From Mycobacterium ostraviense (lineage in GTDB: Bacteria > Actinomycetota > Actinomycetes > Mycobacteriales > Mycobacteriaceae): 64,000 nt of DNA. The notes beneath the pieces were generated by a model, which saw only the letters and a list, made by a program, of their open reading frames with translations, searched no databases and was not told the DNA's origin. How positions within the stretch are numbered: position 1 is the stretch's first letter; the number at the start of each line of letters is the position of its first letter. Below, piece after piece: positions 16,785 through 29,122 of this stretch. The stretch is taken from assembly GCF_002705925.1 (NCBI RefSeq), contig NZ_NKRE01000001.1, positions 250,019-314,018 on the forward strand, written 5' to 3'. Both the position numbers and the translations under genes were made by a program.

Positions 16785-17867
16785 TCACGGGACGATCGAA
16801 AGAAAGAGATACGCGGCCAGCAACACCAAATGCACCTCGCCTTCCAGCCGGGTGGCCCGGCCCGGCACCACCGTCAGCATGCTGACCGCGACGGTCAGTA
16901 TCAGCAGCACCAACTGGGTCGGACCGAGACCAAGTAACAGCGGGCCACTCAGCCAGAGCGAGGCCAGGGCGATCGTCGGGATTGTCAGCCCGATGCTGGC
17001 CATCGCGGAGCCGTACGCCAGGTTCAAGCTGATCTGCAGGCGACCCTGCCTGGCCGCGCGCGCTGCCGCCAGCGTCTCTGGGAGCAGCACCAACATGGCG
17101 ATCACCACGCCGACGAACGACGGCGGAAACCCGACCGCCGCGACGCCGCGCTCGATGATCGGCGATTCCACCTTGGCCAGGCCCACCACCGTCACCAGCG
17201 CGACCAGCAGCAGCCCGAGGCTGCGCAGCGCCACACGGGTACTCGGAGGGTCCGCATGGCGATCGTCATCGACGGCGCCTTTTTGGGCCACCGGCAAAAA
17301 GAAATCTCGATGCCGGACCGTTTGAGTGAACACGAAAAGTAGGTACAAGCCCAACGAGGCGACCGCGGCGAACGCGAGCTGGCTGGGGGAAAACTGCGGC
17401 CCCGGTTTGCTGGTGGTAAACGTCGGCAGTACCAGGCTCAACGTTGCCAACGTGGTGACCATCGCCAGGGCGGAGCCGCTGCCCTGGTCGTTGAACAGGG
17501 TCACACCGTAGCGGCGGGAACCAAGCAGCAGCGCCAACCCGGCGATCCCGTTGGTCGTGATCATGACCGCGGCGAACACGGTGTCGCGGGCAAGCGTGGC
17601 CGTCTCGTGTCCCCCGCCAGCCATCAGCGTGACGATGAGAGCCACCTCGATCACGGTCACCGCGATGGCCAACACCAGTGACCCGAACGGCTCGCCGACC
17701 CGGTGCGCGACCACCTCGGCGTGATGGACCGCGGCCAGGACCGCACCGGCGAGCAGCACCGCCACGAGCAGGCCCGTCACGGGCCCGATTTTCTGGCCCC
17801 ACGTCAATGCCAGCGCGATGAACGCAAGCACCGGCGCCACCACGCTCCAGGGCATCCGTTTGACCAT
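16785..17867 (-). CDS. chaA: Calcium/proton antiporter (ChaA-type, CaCA family)
   Basis: A 360-residue membrane protein with about eleven hydrophobic helices. It carries the two alpha-repeat motifs of cation/Ca2+ exchangers: an acidic residue in AVTVIEVALIVTLM in the first half and VLLPETLAAARAA in the second half. It is expected to exchange Na+ or Ca2+ for protons across the membrane. The ATG at 17867 is used; a TTG one codon upstream is possible. The 215 bases between it and the divergent kinase gene must hold both promoters. Confidence 0.92.
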   Translation of the reverse strand: MVKRMPWSVVAPVLAFIALALTWGQKIGPVTGLLVAVLLAGAVLAAVHHAEVVAHRVGEPFGSLVLAIAVTVIEVALIVTLMAGGGHETATLARDTVFAAVMITTNGIAGLALLLGSRRYGVTLFNDQGSGSALAMVTTLATLSLVLPTFTTSKPGPQFSPSQLAFAAVASLGLYLLFVFTQTVRHRDFFLPVAQKGAVDDDRHADPPSTRVALRSLGLLLVALVTVVGLAKVESPIIERGVAAVGFPPSFVGVVIAMLVLLPETLAAARAARQGRLQISLNLAYGSAMASIGLTIPTIALASLWLSGPLLLGLGPTQLVLLILTVAVSMLTVVPGRATRLEGEVHLVLLAAYLFLSIVP

Positions 17868-18082
17868 CAACCGCCATTGTTGCCGATGCCCTCAGCCGGC
17901 CGATCATCCCCTAAGCCGGTTGGCGGGACCCGAAGTGGGTGCCTGTCATTTCGGGACGGTATTCGCGGCGGACCGAAAGAGGTCGCCGAGCGCCGGATTG
18001 CGGGCCCGACGCAGCGGTGTTAGCACCGCGGTCGTCCGCAAGCGCGCGGTGGGCCATGGCGCCGCGTCAGTAGCATGCTCAC

Positions 18083-19594
18083 ATGCCGACCAGCGACGGC
18101 CAGAGTGACGGCCTCAGTGAAGGCGAGTTGTTCGCCGGATACACCATCGTGCGCCGGCTCGGCACGGGTGGGATGGGCGAGGTTTACCTGGCGCAGCATC
18201 CGCGGTTGCCGCGGCGCGATGCCCTCAAGATTCTGCCCCGCGAACTGACCGGCGACCTCGAGTTTCGTCAGCGCTTCAACCGCGAGGCCGATCTGGCCGC
18301 GAGCTTGTACAACGAACACATCGTCGGCATTCACGATCGCGGCGAATTTCACGGACAACTGTGGATCTCGATGGACTACGTCGAGGGCACCGATGCCGCC
18401 CAACTGCTGCGCAGCCGGTACCCCTCCGGGATGCCGCACGGGGACGTCGTCAAGATCATCTCGGCCGTTGCCGACGCGCTCGATTACGCCCATTCGCGTG
18501 GTCTGCTGCATCGTGACGTCAAACCCGCCAACATTCTGCTGGGCGAAGCCACGCCCCAACGGCGGATTCTGCTGGCCGACTTCGGGATCGCCCGCCGGCT
18601 GGGCGAATTCAGCGGGCTGACCGCGACGAACATGCTGATGGGAACCATCGCATATTGCGCCCCCGAGCAACTGCGGGGTGCAGATCTGGACGGACGGGCC
18701 GACCAGTACGCACTCGGGTGCACCGCGTTTCACCTGCTGGCAGGCTCGGCTCCGTTCCAGCACTCGAATCCGGCGGTGGTCATCAGCCAGCACCTGTCGT
18801 CGCCACCGCCGTCGATCAGTACCCGGCGTCCCGAACTGGCCCACCTCGATGGCGTCATTGCCAAAGTGCTGGCCAAGGACCCCGCCGAGCGTTACCCGAC
18901 GTGCACGGATTTCGCTGCCGCACTCGCCGGCCGGCCCGGCGCCGGCCCGGCAACCGTGACGAGTCCCGCGGCGGCGACGGACTTACCGACGCAGGTCAGC
19001 ACCTCCCCGGCGGCATCGCCCGAGGCGGGCCGTAACCGGGTCAAGCCGGCCACATTGATTGCGGCCCTGGTCGCCCTGGTGCTGGTAGTGGTCGCGGTGG
19101 TCCTCGGGGTCCGATTGCTCCGCGGCCCCTCCGCCCAGCCGGGCAGCGGCACCCAGTCCGCGTCGGCGACACCAGGCGGCAGGGCTACGCCTTCGCCGAC
19201 ACCGGCGCTGCGGTTGTCCAACTACCTCACCGATGAATCGAACGTGTTGACTCCGGCCGAGTACGCCGTCGTCGACCGGGCGCTGGTGAAGCTCTACAAC
19301 GTGCGCGGCATCCGGCTCTGGGTCGTCTACGTCAAGGACTTCGGCGGCCTCAAACCGGCCAGGTGGGCCGAAAACACCATGCGCGCCAACGGCTTCGCCG
19401 ACACCGACGCCATGCTCGCGGTTGCCACCGACGGGCCGGCCTTCTCCTTCCGGGTGCCGGCGGCCGTCACTACCGGGCGAGTCATCGACGTCGAGGTCAT
19501 CCGCCGCGAACGTATCCAGCCGGCGGTGTTCCGGCGCGAGTGGATGCGAGCGGCGCTGGACGCCGCCAACGGCCTGGACGTGGCCGCCCGCTAG
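18083..19594 (+). CDS. Transmembrane Ser/Thr protein kinase with extracytoplasmic TPM-like domain
   Basis: A 503-residue receptor-type kinase. The cytoplasmic kinase domain (about 17-285) has glycine loop [11 protein letters not shown], lysine K49 in DALKIL, catalytic HRDVKPAN with D145, and DFG at D166. A Pro/Ala/Thr-rich linker leads to one membrane helix (about 325-347) and a Ser/Thr/Pro-rich stalk. Residues ~378-500 ([17 protein letters not shown], then [10 protein letters not shown] and [12 protein letters not shown]) look like a TPM domain (TLP18.3/Psb32/MOLO-1). There are no PASTA or NHL repeats. It is not at this position in M. tuberculosis as I remember it. Its stop overlaps the convergent hisI stop within GCTAGC. 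Confidence 0.88.
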   Translation: MPTSDGQSDGLSEGELFAGYTIVRRLGTGGMGEVYLAQHPRLPRRDALKILPRELTGDLEFRQRFNREADLAASLYNEHIVGIHDRGEFHGQLWISMDYVEGTDAAQLLRSRYPSGMPHGDVVKIISAVADALDYAHSRGLLHRDVKPANILLGEATPQRRILLADFGIARRLGEFSGLTATNMLMGTIAYCAPEQLRGADLDGRADQYALGCTAFHLLAGSAPFQHSNPAVVISQHLSSPPPSISTRRPELAHLDGVIAKVLAKDPAERYPTCTDFAAALAGRPGAGPATVTSPAAATDLPTQVSTSPAASPEAGRNRVKPATLIAALVALVLVVVAVVLGVRLLRGPSAQPGSGTQSASATPGGRATPSPTPALRLSNYLTDESNVLTPAEYAVVDRALVKLYNVRGIRLWVVYVKDFGGLKPARWAENTMRANGFADTDAMLAVATDGPAFSFRVPAAVTTGRVIDVEVIRRERIQPAVFRREWMRAALDAANGLDVAAR

Positions 19595-19938
19595 CTCTCG
19601 GGTTCCAGCAGCACGACCGCGTCAAAGCAGGTGTGATCGCCGGTGTGGCAGGCTCCGCCGACCTGGTCGACCGTCAACAGCACGGCGTCCCCGTCACAGT
19701 CCAGGTGCACGGAATGGACGCGCTGGGTGTGCCCCGAGGTCGCGCCCTTGACCCATTGTTCGCCGCGGGACCGCGAATAGTAGGTAGCCTCACGGGTTTC
19801 CAGGGTGCGCGCCAAAGCGTCGTCGTCCATCCAGGCGACCATCAGCACATCGCCACTGCCGCGCTCCTGCACGACCGCGGTGAACAAGCCGTCGGCGTTG
19901 CGCTTGAGGCGCGCGGCGATCGCGGGGTCGAGGCTCAT
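19591..19938 (-). CDS. hisI: Phosphoribosyl-AMP cyclohydrolase
   Basis: A 115-residue enzyme of the third step of histidine synthesis. Metal-binding residues are visible in [15 protein letters not shown] (Asp-x-Asp with Cys) and [11 protein letters not shown] (Cys/His). [13 protein letters not shown] is the substrate loop. The ATG at 19938 overlaps the hisF stop (ATGA); the longer upstream frame lies inside hisF. This is the last gene of the his operon and shares four bases with the stop of the convergent kinase gene. Confidence 0.95.
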   Translation of the reverse strand: MSLDPAIAARLKRNADGLFTAVVQERGSGDVLMVAWMDDDALARTLETREATYYSRSRGEQWVKGATSGHTQRVHSVHLDCDGDAVLLTVDQVGGACHTGDHTCFDAVVLLEPES

Positions 19939-20720
19939 CGCACGGTAATCCCTGCCGCGGCCATGGCGGCCTTCACCTGCCCGATCGTCAATTCCCGGAA
20001 ATGAAAGACGCTGGCGGCCAATACCGCATCGGCTCCGGCGGCGACCGCGGGGGCAAAGTGCTCCACCGCGCCGGCACCCCCGCTGGCGATGACCGGCACG
20101 GTGACCGCGGCCCGAACCGCCCGCAACATCGCGAGGTCGAATCCGGCTTTGGTGCCGTCGGCGTCCATCGAGTTCAGCAGGATCTCCCCCACGCCCAGGT
20201 CGGCGCCGCGCGCCGCCCACTCCACGGCGTCGATGCCAGTGCCACGGCGACCGCCATGGGTGGTGACCTCCCAGCCCGACGGTGTCGGCGGCGAGCCAAC
20301 CGGTACGGTGCGCGCGTCGACCGACAAGACGATGCACTGGGAACCGAATTGCCTTGCCATATCACCCAGCAGATCGGGGCGGGCAATCGCGGCGGTGTTG
20401 ACCGAGACCTTGTCGGCCCCCGCGCGCAGCAACGCGTCGACGTCGGCCACGGTACGCACCCCGCCGCCGACGGTGAGCGGAATGAACACCTGCTCGGCGG
20501 TGTGGCGCACCACCTCCAACATGGTGGCCCGGCCCGACGACGACGCGGTCACGTCGAGGAAGGTCAGCTCGTCGGCGCCTTCGGCGTCATAGGCGGCGGC
20601 GAGTTCCACCGGATCACCGGCGTCGCGCAGATTTTCGAAGTTGACTCCCTTGACTACCCGCCCGGCGTCCACGTCCAGGCACGGGATCACCCGCACCGCA
20701 AGGCCGGTCTGCGTGTACAT
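19935..20720 (-). CDS. hisF: Imidazole glycerol phosphate synthase cyclase subunit
   Basis: A 261-residue TIM barrel that with HisH forms IGP and AICAR from PRFAR. The catalytic Asp in [19 protein letters not shown] and the second Asp in [16 protein letters not shown] are present. Phosphate-binding GGGVRT and SGGAGAVEH loops are intact. The start ATG at 20720 lies one base after the impA stop. Confidence 0.96.
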   Translation of the reverse strand: MYTQTGLAVRVIPCLDVDAGRVVKGVNFENLRDAGDPVELAAAYDAEGADELTFLDVTASSSGRATMLEVVRHTAEQVFIPLTVGGGVRTVADVDALLRAGADKVSVNTAAIARPDLLGDMARQFGSQCIVLSVDARTVPVGSPPTPSGWEVTTHGGRRGTGIDAVEWAARGADLGVGEILLNSMDADGTKAGFDLAMLRAVRAAVTVPVIASGGAGAVEHFAPAVAAGADAVLAASVFHFRELTIGQVKAAMAAAGITVR

Positions 20721-20721
20721 G

Positions 20722-21534
20722 TCAGTAGTCCTCCGGTTCCCCGGTGCCGCGCACCATCTCGAGAATCTCGTCATAGACGCCGGGCGCCGCGGCCAGCACC
20801 GAACGCGCTGCCGGGGTCCAGGGTTCGCCGGCCAGGTTGGTGACGACGCCGCCGGCGGCCCGAACCTGCGCCACGCCCGCCGCATGATCCCACACATGAC
20901 CGCCGAAAGTTATTGCACCACCGAGGATTCCGTCGGCAACATAAACCAGGTCGATACCGGTCGACCCGTGCATGCGCAACCGCGACGAGACGCGGCTCAG
21001 GTTCTCCAGGACCGCCAGCCGATAACGCCCGGGGAATTCCCCCCGGGAATCCGCACTGAACGTGCCGACGCCGATGAGGCTGTCGGCCAGCCTGGCGGGC
21101 GCCAGTGGCGGCTGTGGGACACCGTTTTTCAGCAACGGGCCGCCGGTGACCGCGGTATAGCGCTCGCCGATGAACGGCAGCCAGGTCAGGCCGGCCACCG
21201 GATCACCATGGTGCAGCAGACCCAACAAGATCGCCGCCATCGGCGACCCGGCGGCGTAGTTGAACGTGCCGTCCACCGGATCCAGTACCCACACCCACGG
21301 CGAATCGACGGGCGTGCCGCCAAATTCCTCGCCGTGCACACCGATCCCGGTAGCCTCAACCAGCGCGTCAACCACTTGCCGTTCGATCGCCAGGTCGACC
21401 TCGGTGGCGAAATCGTTGCCTTTCTTGCGCACCGCCGAATCGGCGCGGTGCCCGTCCAGAAACCGCGGCACCGCGGCGTCCAGGATCGCCGATGCCTGCT
21501 CGACCAACGGTTTCAGCTGCGCAGCCAGATCCAT
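20722..21534 (-). CDS. impA: Inositol monophosphatase-family phosphatase (ImpA)
   Basis: A 270-residue Mg2+-dependent phosphatase. Metal-binding motifs of the family are seen: GEEFGG (Glu), [15 protein letters not shown] (Asp-Pro-x-Asp-Gly-Thr) and [10 protein letters not shown] (Trp-Asp). Its position inside the his operon is conserved in mycobacteria. Action on inositol-1-phosphate, histidinol phosphate or fructose bisphosphate is possible from the family; the his context suggests, but does not prove, a histidinol-phosphatase role. The start is the ATG at 21534 (MDLAAQLK). Confidence 0.92.
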   Translation of the reverse strand: MDLAAQLKPLVEQASAILDAAVPRFLDGHRADSAVRKKGNDFATEVDLAIERQVVDALVEATGIGVHGEEFGGTPVDSPWVWVLDPVDGTFNYAAGSPMAAILLGLLHHGDPVAGLTWLPFIGERYTAVTGGPLLKNGVPQPPLAPARLADSLIGVGTFSADSRGEFPGRYRLAVLENLSRVSSRLRMHGSTGIDLVYVADGILGGAITFGGHVWDHAAGVAQVRAAGGVVTNLAGEPWTPAARSVLAAAPGVYDEILEMVRGTGEPEDY

Positions 21535-21541
21535 GGCAGGC

Positions 21542-22282
21542 CTATTCCCGTACCGCGGCCAACGCCTGCGGCAAAGTGAACCGCCCGGCGTAGAGAGCCT
21601 TACCGACGATGGCGCCCTCGACACCGTCGCCGGTAAGCGTGGCGATGGCCCGCAAATCGTCCAGGCTGGATACCCCGCCCGAGGCGATCACCGGCGCCTC
21701 GGTGCGGTCGGCGACCTGCTGCAGTAGCACGAGGTTCGGACCGCGCAGGGTGCCGTCCTTGCTGACATCGGTGACGACGAACCGCGAACACCCTTGCCTA
21801 TCAAGGCGTTCCAGTACTTCCCAGAGGTCTCCGCCGTCTGTCTCCCAGCCGCGTCCGCGCAACCGGTGCCGCCCGTCGACGATGTGGACGTCCAACCCAA
21901 CGGCGACCTTGTCGCCATGCTCGGCGATCACCCGGGCGCACCATTGCGGGTTTTCCAGCGCGGCCGTGCCCAGGTTCACGCGGGCGCATCCGGTCGCCAG
22001 CGCAGCGGCCAACGAAGCGTCGTCGCGGATACCGCCGGACAACTCGACCCGAACGTCGAGCTTGCCGACCACGTCGGCGAGCAGTTCGCGGTTGGAGCCG
22101 CGCCCGAATGCGGCGTCGAGGTCGACCAGGTGAATCCACTCGGCGCCGTCGCGCTGCCAGCCCAGCGCGGCGTCCAGGGCCGAGCCGTACTCGGTTTCAC
22201 TGCCGGCCTTGCCTTGCACCAGGCGCACGGCACGACCGTCGACCACGTCGACGGCGGGCAACAGAATCAGCGGCATTTTCAC
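21542..22282 (-). CDS. hisA: ProFAR isomerase (HisA; probably bifunctional PriA)
   Basis: A 246-residue TIM barrel isomerising ProFAR to PRFAR. Catalytic Asp residues lie in [15 protein letters not shown] and [16 protein letters not shown]. In actinobacteria this enzyme also acts as TrpF (PriA), and no separate trpF is present in the trp operon in this window, which fits. The GTG at 22282 overlaps the hisH stop (GTGA) and is preferred; an ATG two codons downstream gives [10 protein letters not shown]. Confidence 0.95.
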   Translation of the reverse strand: MKMPLILLPAVDVVDGRAVRLVQGKAGSETEYGSALDAALGWQRDGAEWIHLVDLDAAFGRGSNRELLADVVGKLDVRVELSGGIRDDASLAAALATGCARVNLGTAALENPQWCARVIAEHGDKVAVGLDVHIVDGRHRLRGRGWETDGGDLWEVLERLDRQGCSRFVVTDVSKDGTLRGPNLVLLQQVADRTEAPVIASGGVSSLDDLRAIATLTGDGVEGAIVGKALYAGRFTLPQALAAVRE

Positions 22283-22895
22283 AGTTCCCCAACCCAGTTG
22301 CTCAGTACGGCCGCACCGGCGTCCCCGCTTTTTTCCGGGTGAAACTGGGTGGCGGCCAGCGGTCCGTCTTCTACGGCGGCCAGGAACGGCACCTGGTGGG
22401 TGGCCCAGGTCAGCAGCGCCCCCGGGTGCCCCTCCCAGCGCTGGGCGGCATAGGAGTGCACGAAATAGAACCGGGCGTCTGCGTCCAAGCCGTGGAACAA
22501 CGTGCTGCCCGCGGCGGCGTTCACCACATTCCACCCCATGTGCGGAATCACCGGGGCGTCCAGCCGGGTGACGGCGCCGGGCCATTGCCCGCAACCTCGG
22601 GTCTCCACTCCGAATTCGACGCCGCGCGCGAACATGATCTGCATGCCGACACAGACGCCGAGCACCGGATGCCCCGCCGCGACCCGCTCGGCGATGATCC
22701 GCTCTCCCCCGATCTTGCGCAGGCCCGTCATGCACGCTTCAAAAGCTCCGACGCCGGGCACCAGCAGCCCGTCGGCAGCCGCGGCCGCCTTAGCGTCCGC
22801 GGTCACTTCCACCGACGCGCCGACCCGCTGCAACGCGCGTTGAGCCGACCGTAGGTTGCCCGAGCCATAGTCCAGGACAACGACCGATTTGCCTG

Positions 22896-22899
<4 letters not shown>
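22279..22899 (-). CDS. hisH: Imidazole glycerol phosphate synthase amidotransferase subunit
   Basis: A 206-residue class I glutamine amidotransferase supplying ammonia to HisF. The triad is C83 (LGVCVGMQ), H187 and E189 (QFHPEKSG). The N-terminus [13 protein letters not shown] is typical. The GTG start overlaps the hisB stop as GTGA, and its own stop overlaps the hisA start. Confidence 0.96.
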
Positions 22900-26010
<3,111 letters not shown>

Positions 26011-26096
26011 TGTCCCAGAGCAGCTCAAGTCGATTTCCGGCCGGTACAGTGCGGTAGAGCGGCCCCACTGTCCGCGTTTCGCGAAAGGCAGCCAAC

Positions 26097-26507
26097 ATGT
26101 CGGCAAAGGACCACCCGAACAACGCCCCGGGCGTCCCCATGGTGTTCCCGCCCTGGTTCGAGAATTTCCAGATCAAATACATCAATCCCGCGCTCAAACC
26201 GGTCGCCCGTTACCTGCCCGGCGCGGCCACCATCAGCCATCGCGGTCGCAAATCCGGCAAGCCGTACCGGACGATCGTGACCGCCTACCGGAAGGGAAAC
26301 GTGCTGGCGATCGCACTGGGCCACGGCAAGACCGACTGGGTGAAAAATGTGCTGGCCGCCGGCGAGGCCGACGTGCTGTTCACCCGACGTCAGGTGCACA
26401 TCACCAACCCACGGATTCTGCCCGCCGGTTCTGACGGCGCGGGGTTGCCGTTTATGGCACGCATGCAGGCGAGCCGGATGGGGATATTCGTCGCCGACAT
26501 CGCCTGA
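26097..26507 (+). CDS. DUF385 / deazaflavin-dependent nitroreductase-family protein
   Basis: A 136-residue protein of the small F420/flavin-binding split-barrel family (F420H2-dependent oxidoreductase-like). [16 protein letters not shown] is the typical Ser/Thr-x-Gly-Arg-x-Ser-Gly phosphate-contact region. [19 protein letters not shown] is the second family motif, and the protein ends [17 protein letters not shown]. It resembles the gene remembered as Rv1598c, divergent from hisD. AAAGG lies nine bases before the ATG. The substrate is unknown. Confidence 0.85.
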   Translation: MSAKDHPNNAPGVPMVFPPWFENFQIKYINPALKPVARYLPGAATISHRGRKSGKPYRTIVTAYRKGNVLAIALGHGKTDWVKNVLAAGEADVLFTRRQVHITNPRILPAGSDGAGLPFMARMQASRMGIFVADIA

Positions 26508-26605
26508 GCTCGGCCGAGTGTGCACTCCGGGGTTGCGGATGCGACCGGCGTCCGGCCCGACGGTCACGCACGATGCTCTCGGCCCACAGCCGGGGCAAGC
26601 CGCGA

Positions 26606-27643
26606 TCAAGGCCTGGCGAACACGGTCTTTCCGGTCATCACCGGCCAGGCCGACGGCGCGTCGTCCCAGGCCACGACGCGATCGACCGCGGGCGACAGGT
26701 CGCAGCCACCGGCGATCACGCCCAGGATTTCCGGGATGACGGCACGCGCATTGACGCGTCCGGTCACAAACCTCACGCCGCGGGTGTACATCGACAGCAA
26801 CGGCATCTCGACCATGGGTTGGTAGTAGATCCCGGTATCGGTACACACGCCGTCCGGCCACGTTGCCCGCAGCATGGCGGCCAGCAGCGACGGGTCGGCC
26901 GAGGTGTGCACCGTGACGGGATACGGGTCCCACTCCTTGGCCGGCTTCGGCCGGTCATGCACGGTTGCCCCGAGTTTTTCGGCGACCGCGAGGCGCTGCG
27001 CGTCGGTATCGACGTAGTCGACGTGGGCTCCCAGCGCCGCCGCGAATGCCGCCGCGTACAGCCCGATCGACAACCGCCCCACGACCAAGACTCGGCGGTC
27101 GGCGGGCTCGAGCCCGGACAAGTCGTCCTTGAAGGGCCCCACGGTGCGCCAGGCGTCGGGAATGTTGTCCGAAAGCGACGCAATGGCGATCAGGTCGCTG
27201 GGGTTGATGCGGGCAGGAACCGCAATCAGCATCGCGTCGGCGTAGGGCACCGATACCAGGTCGGCCATGAATCCACCGCCATCCAGACCGGCGAGCGGAC
27301 CCATGCCGTACATCGCCATCAGCGGCACCGAGTTGCACGAGCCCGTCGTGCCGCGACGACATTCACGGCACTTGCCGCAGCTGATCTGGAAGGGCACCAC
27401 CACCCGATCGCCCACCTGGATGGTGCTGACGCCGTCACCGACCGCCACGACTTCGGCCACCCCCTCGTGACCAACCGGATACCCGGGCGGCAGCGGTAAC
27501 CGGCCATCGACAACTGCGACATCGAGGTCACAGCAGGCCACGACTAGCGGCCTCACCAGCGCTTGGTCCGGGGTGGTGAGCACTGGGTCCGGCGCCTCGC
27601 GCCATCCGTATCGCCCGGTCTCCTCGAAAACCAACTGTCTCAT
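26606..27643 (-). CDS. Zinc-dependent medium-chain alcohol dehydrogenase-like oxidoreductase
   Basis: A 345-residue MDR protein. Structural-zinc cysteines are at C89, C92, C95 and C103 (CGKCRECRRGTTGSC). The catalytic-zinc region has a Cys-Cys pair at 37-38 and GHEGVAEVVAVGD with H59-E60. The Rossmann loop reads VLVVGRLSIGLYAAA, where the usual Gly-x-Gly-x-x-Gly is degraded to Gly-Arg-Leu-Ser-Ile-Gly, so cofactor binding may be altered. It is divergently transcribed from a TetR regulator 49 bases away and is probably that regulator's target. The substrate is unknown. Confidence 0.87.
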   Translation of the reverse strand: MRQLVFEETGRYGWREAPDPVLTTPDQALVRPLVVACCDLDVAVVDGRLPLPPGYPVGHEGVAEVVAVGDGVSTIQVGDRVVVPFQISCGKCRECRRGTTGSCNSVPLMAMYGMGPLAGLDGGGFMADLVSVPYADAMLIAVPARINPSDLIAIASLSDNIPDAWRTVGPFKDDLSGLEPADRRVLVVGRLSIGLYAAAFAAALGAHVDYVDTDAQRLAVAEKLGATVHDRPKPAKEWDPYPVTVHTSADPSLLAAMLRATWPDGVCTDTGIYYQPMVEMPLLSMYTRGVRFVTGRVNARAVIPEILGVIAGGCDLSPAVDRVVAWDDAPSAWPVMTGKTVFARP

Positions 27644-27653
27644 TCCGCTATTC

Positions 27654-27669
27654 TTGAATGATCACTCAA
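27654..27669. promoter_or_regulatory. Palindromic operator between MDR dehydrogenase and tetR
   Basis: TTGAATGATCACTCAA is a 16-bp palindrome with one mismatched pair, in the 49-base divergent intergenic space. On the minus strand a TTGACA (27679-27674) followed after 18 bases by AAGAAT could be the dehydrogenase promoter, with transcription starting near the ATG itself (leaderless). On the plus strand TATTTT at 27681-27686 lies 6 bases before the tetR ATG. The palindrome lies between these elements, as expected for TetR autoregulation. Confidence 0.7.
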
Positions 27670-27692
27670 AAACTGTCAAGTATTTTCTACCC

Positions 27693-28259
27693 ATGCCCAG
27701 ACCAGACCACAGCCATGCCGCGTTGATCGGTACAGCCGCCACCCTGTTTCGTCGTCAGGGGTACGCAGCGACCGGGCTGAAGCAGATCCTCGACGAAGCG
27801 GGCGTCAAAGCCGGGTCGCTCTACCACCACTTCCCCGACGGCAAGCAACAATTGGCCGCTGCGGTCGTCGGCACGGCCGGGGCCGCCATCGAGCAACTTC
27901 TGCGCAGCTTCCTGGCCACCGACCGCCCGGTGGCCGACGTCGTCGACCAATGGGTCGACCTGTTGGTCGCCGGACTGGCCGGCGACCATCGCGACGGCTG
28001 CCCGATCGAGCCGATCGCCACCGAGGCCGTGCACGCCAGCCCACTGGTACGCGAAGCCTCCGCACACGCATTCAAAGGATGGTGTGCGACGATCGCGGAG
28101 CGACTTTGCGCCGACGGTTGGGTCGCCACCGATGCGGATTCGGTTGCGCTCGCAGTGGTTTCGTTGATCGAGGGAGCCTTGATCCTGTCCCGCGTCACCG
28201 GTGATGCGGCCGCGCTACAAGCCGTCAAGCCGGCAGCGCGCACCCTCCTGTCCGGCTAG
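27693..28259 (+). CDS. TetR-family transcriptional regulator
   Basis: A 188-residue regulator. The N-terminal helix-turn-helix (residues ~5-50) reads ATLFRRQGYAATGLKQILDE then AGVKAGSLYHHFPDGKQQL, a classic TetR DNA-binding domain. The C-terminal domain (60-188) is helical and resembles the LmrA/YxaF-like TetR_C type. The start is the ATG at 27693, as upstream codons run through the operator region. It probably represses itself and the divergent MDR dehydrogenase. Its stop lies 5 bases from the convergent nadC stop. Confidence 0.92.
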   Translation: MPRPDHSHAALIGTAATLFRRQGYAATGLKQILDEAGVKAGSLYHHFPDGKQQLAAAVVGTAGAAIEQLLRSFLATDRPVADVVDQWVDLLVAGLAGDHRDGCPIEPIATEAVHASPLVREASAHAFKGWCATIAERLCADGWVATDADSVALAVVSLIEGALILSRVTGDAAALQAVKPAARTLLSG

Positions 28260-28264
28260 CTTGG

Positions 28265-29122
28265 CTACATATCCAGACCGATATCGAGGACGCGCACCGA
28301 GTGCGTCAGCGCCCCCACCGCCAAGTAGTCCACGCCGGTTCGGGCGTAGGTCGCCGCTGTCTCCAGGCTGAGCCCGCCGGACGACTCGAGCAGCACGGTG
28401 GGTGCACGGGCATCACGGCGCTGCACCGCCGTCTGGGTCTGCCACACCGGGAAGTTGTCCAAAAGGATCAATTCGGGCTTTTCGGGCAACACCGCATCCA
28501 GTTGCTCGAGCGAGTCGACCTCTACCTCGCAGGGCAGCTCGGGCGCGGCAGTGCGCACCGCCCGCAACGCCTCGACCACCGATCCCGCGGCCGCGACGTG
28601 GTTGTCCTTGATCAACGCCGCATCCCCCAGGCCCATCCGGTGATTGACGCCACCGCCGACGCGTACCGCATATTTCTGCAACGCACGCAGACCCGGCAAG
28701 GTCTTGCGGGTGTCGCGGATCTTGGCCTTGGTGCCGTGCACCGCGTCGACCCAGGCCGCGGTCGCCGTGGCGATTCCCGACATGTGGCAGACCAGATTGA
28801 GCATGGTGCGCTCGGCGGTCAGCAGTCCGCGCACGTCGGCCCGGAGGGTCAGCAACGGCTCGCCCCGCTGCAGCCGGGCGCCGTCATCGACGCGGTGCAG
28901 CACCCGGTATCCGGGCTTGCCGATCACCTCGTCCAACACCATCAGGGCGACGTCCACTCCGGCGATCACCCCAACTTCCCGGGGAACCATCGACGCTGTG
29001 GCCACCGCGCCGGCGGGCACCGTCGCGATCGTGGTGACGTCCGGCCCGAAGCTCAAGTCCTCATCGAGTCCGCGCCGAATGATCTCCCGAGCGGCATCCC
29101 GCTCCCGATCAGACAGCGCCAT
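28265..29122 (-). CDS. nadC: Nicotinate-nucleotide pyrophosphorylase (quinolinate phosphoribosyltransferase)
   Basis: A 285-residue type II phosphoribosyltransferase that makes nicotinate mononucleotide from quinolinate and PRPP. Signature residues include TRKTLPGLRALQKYAVRVGGG, shown here by TRKTLPGLR and YAVRVGGGVNHRMGL, then LIKDNH, VEVDSLEQ and LLDNF. The ATG shares one base with the nadB stop (TGATG). It is the last gene of nadABC. Confidence 0.96.
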   Translation of the reverse strand: MALSDRERDAAREIIRRGLDEDLSFGPDVTTIATVPAGAVATASMVPREVGVIAGVDVALMVLDEVIGKPGYRVLHRVDDGARLQRGEPLLTLRADVRGLLTAERTMLNLVCHMSGIATATAAWVDAVHGTKAKIRDTRKTLPGLRALQKYAVRVGGGVNHRMGLGDAALIKDNHVAAAGSVVEALRAVRTAAPELPCEVEVDSLEQLDAVLPEKPELILLDNFPVWQTQTAVQRRDARAPTVLLESSGGLSLETAATYARTGVDYLAVGALTHSVRVLDIGLDM

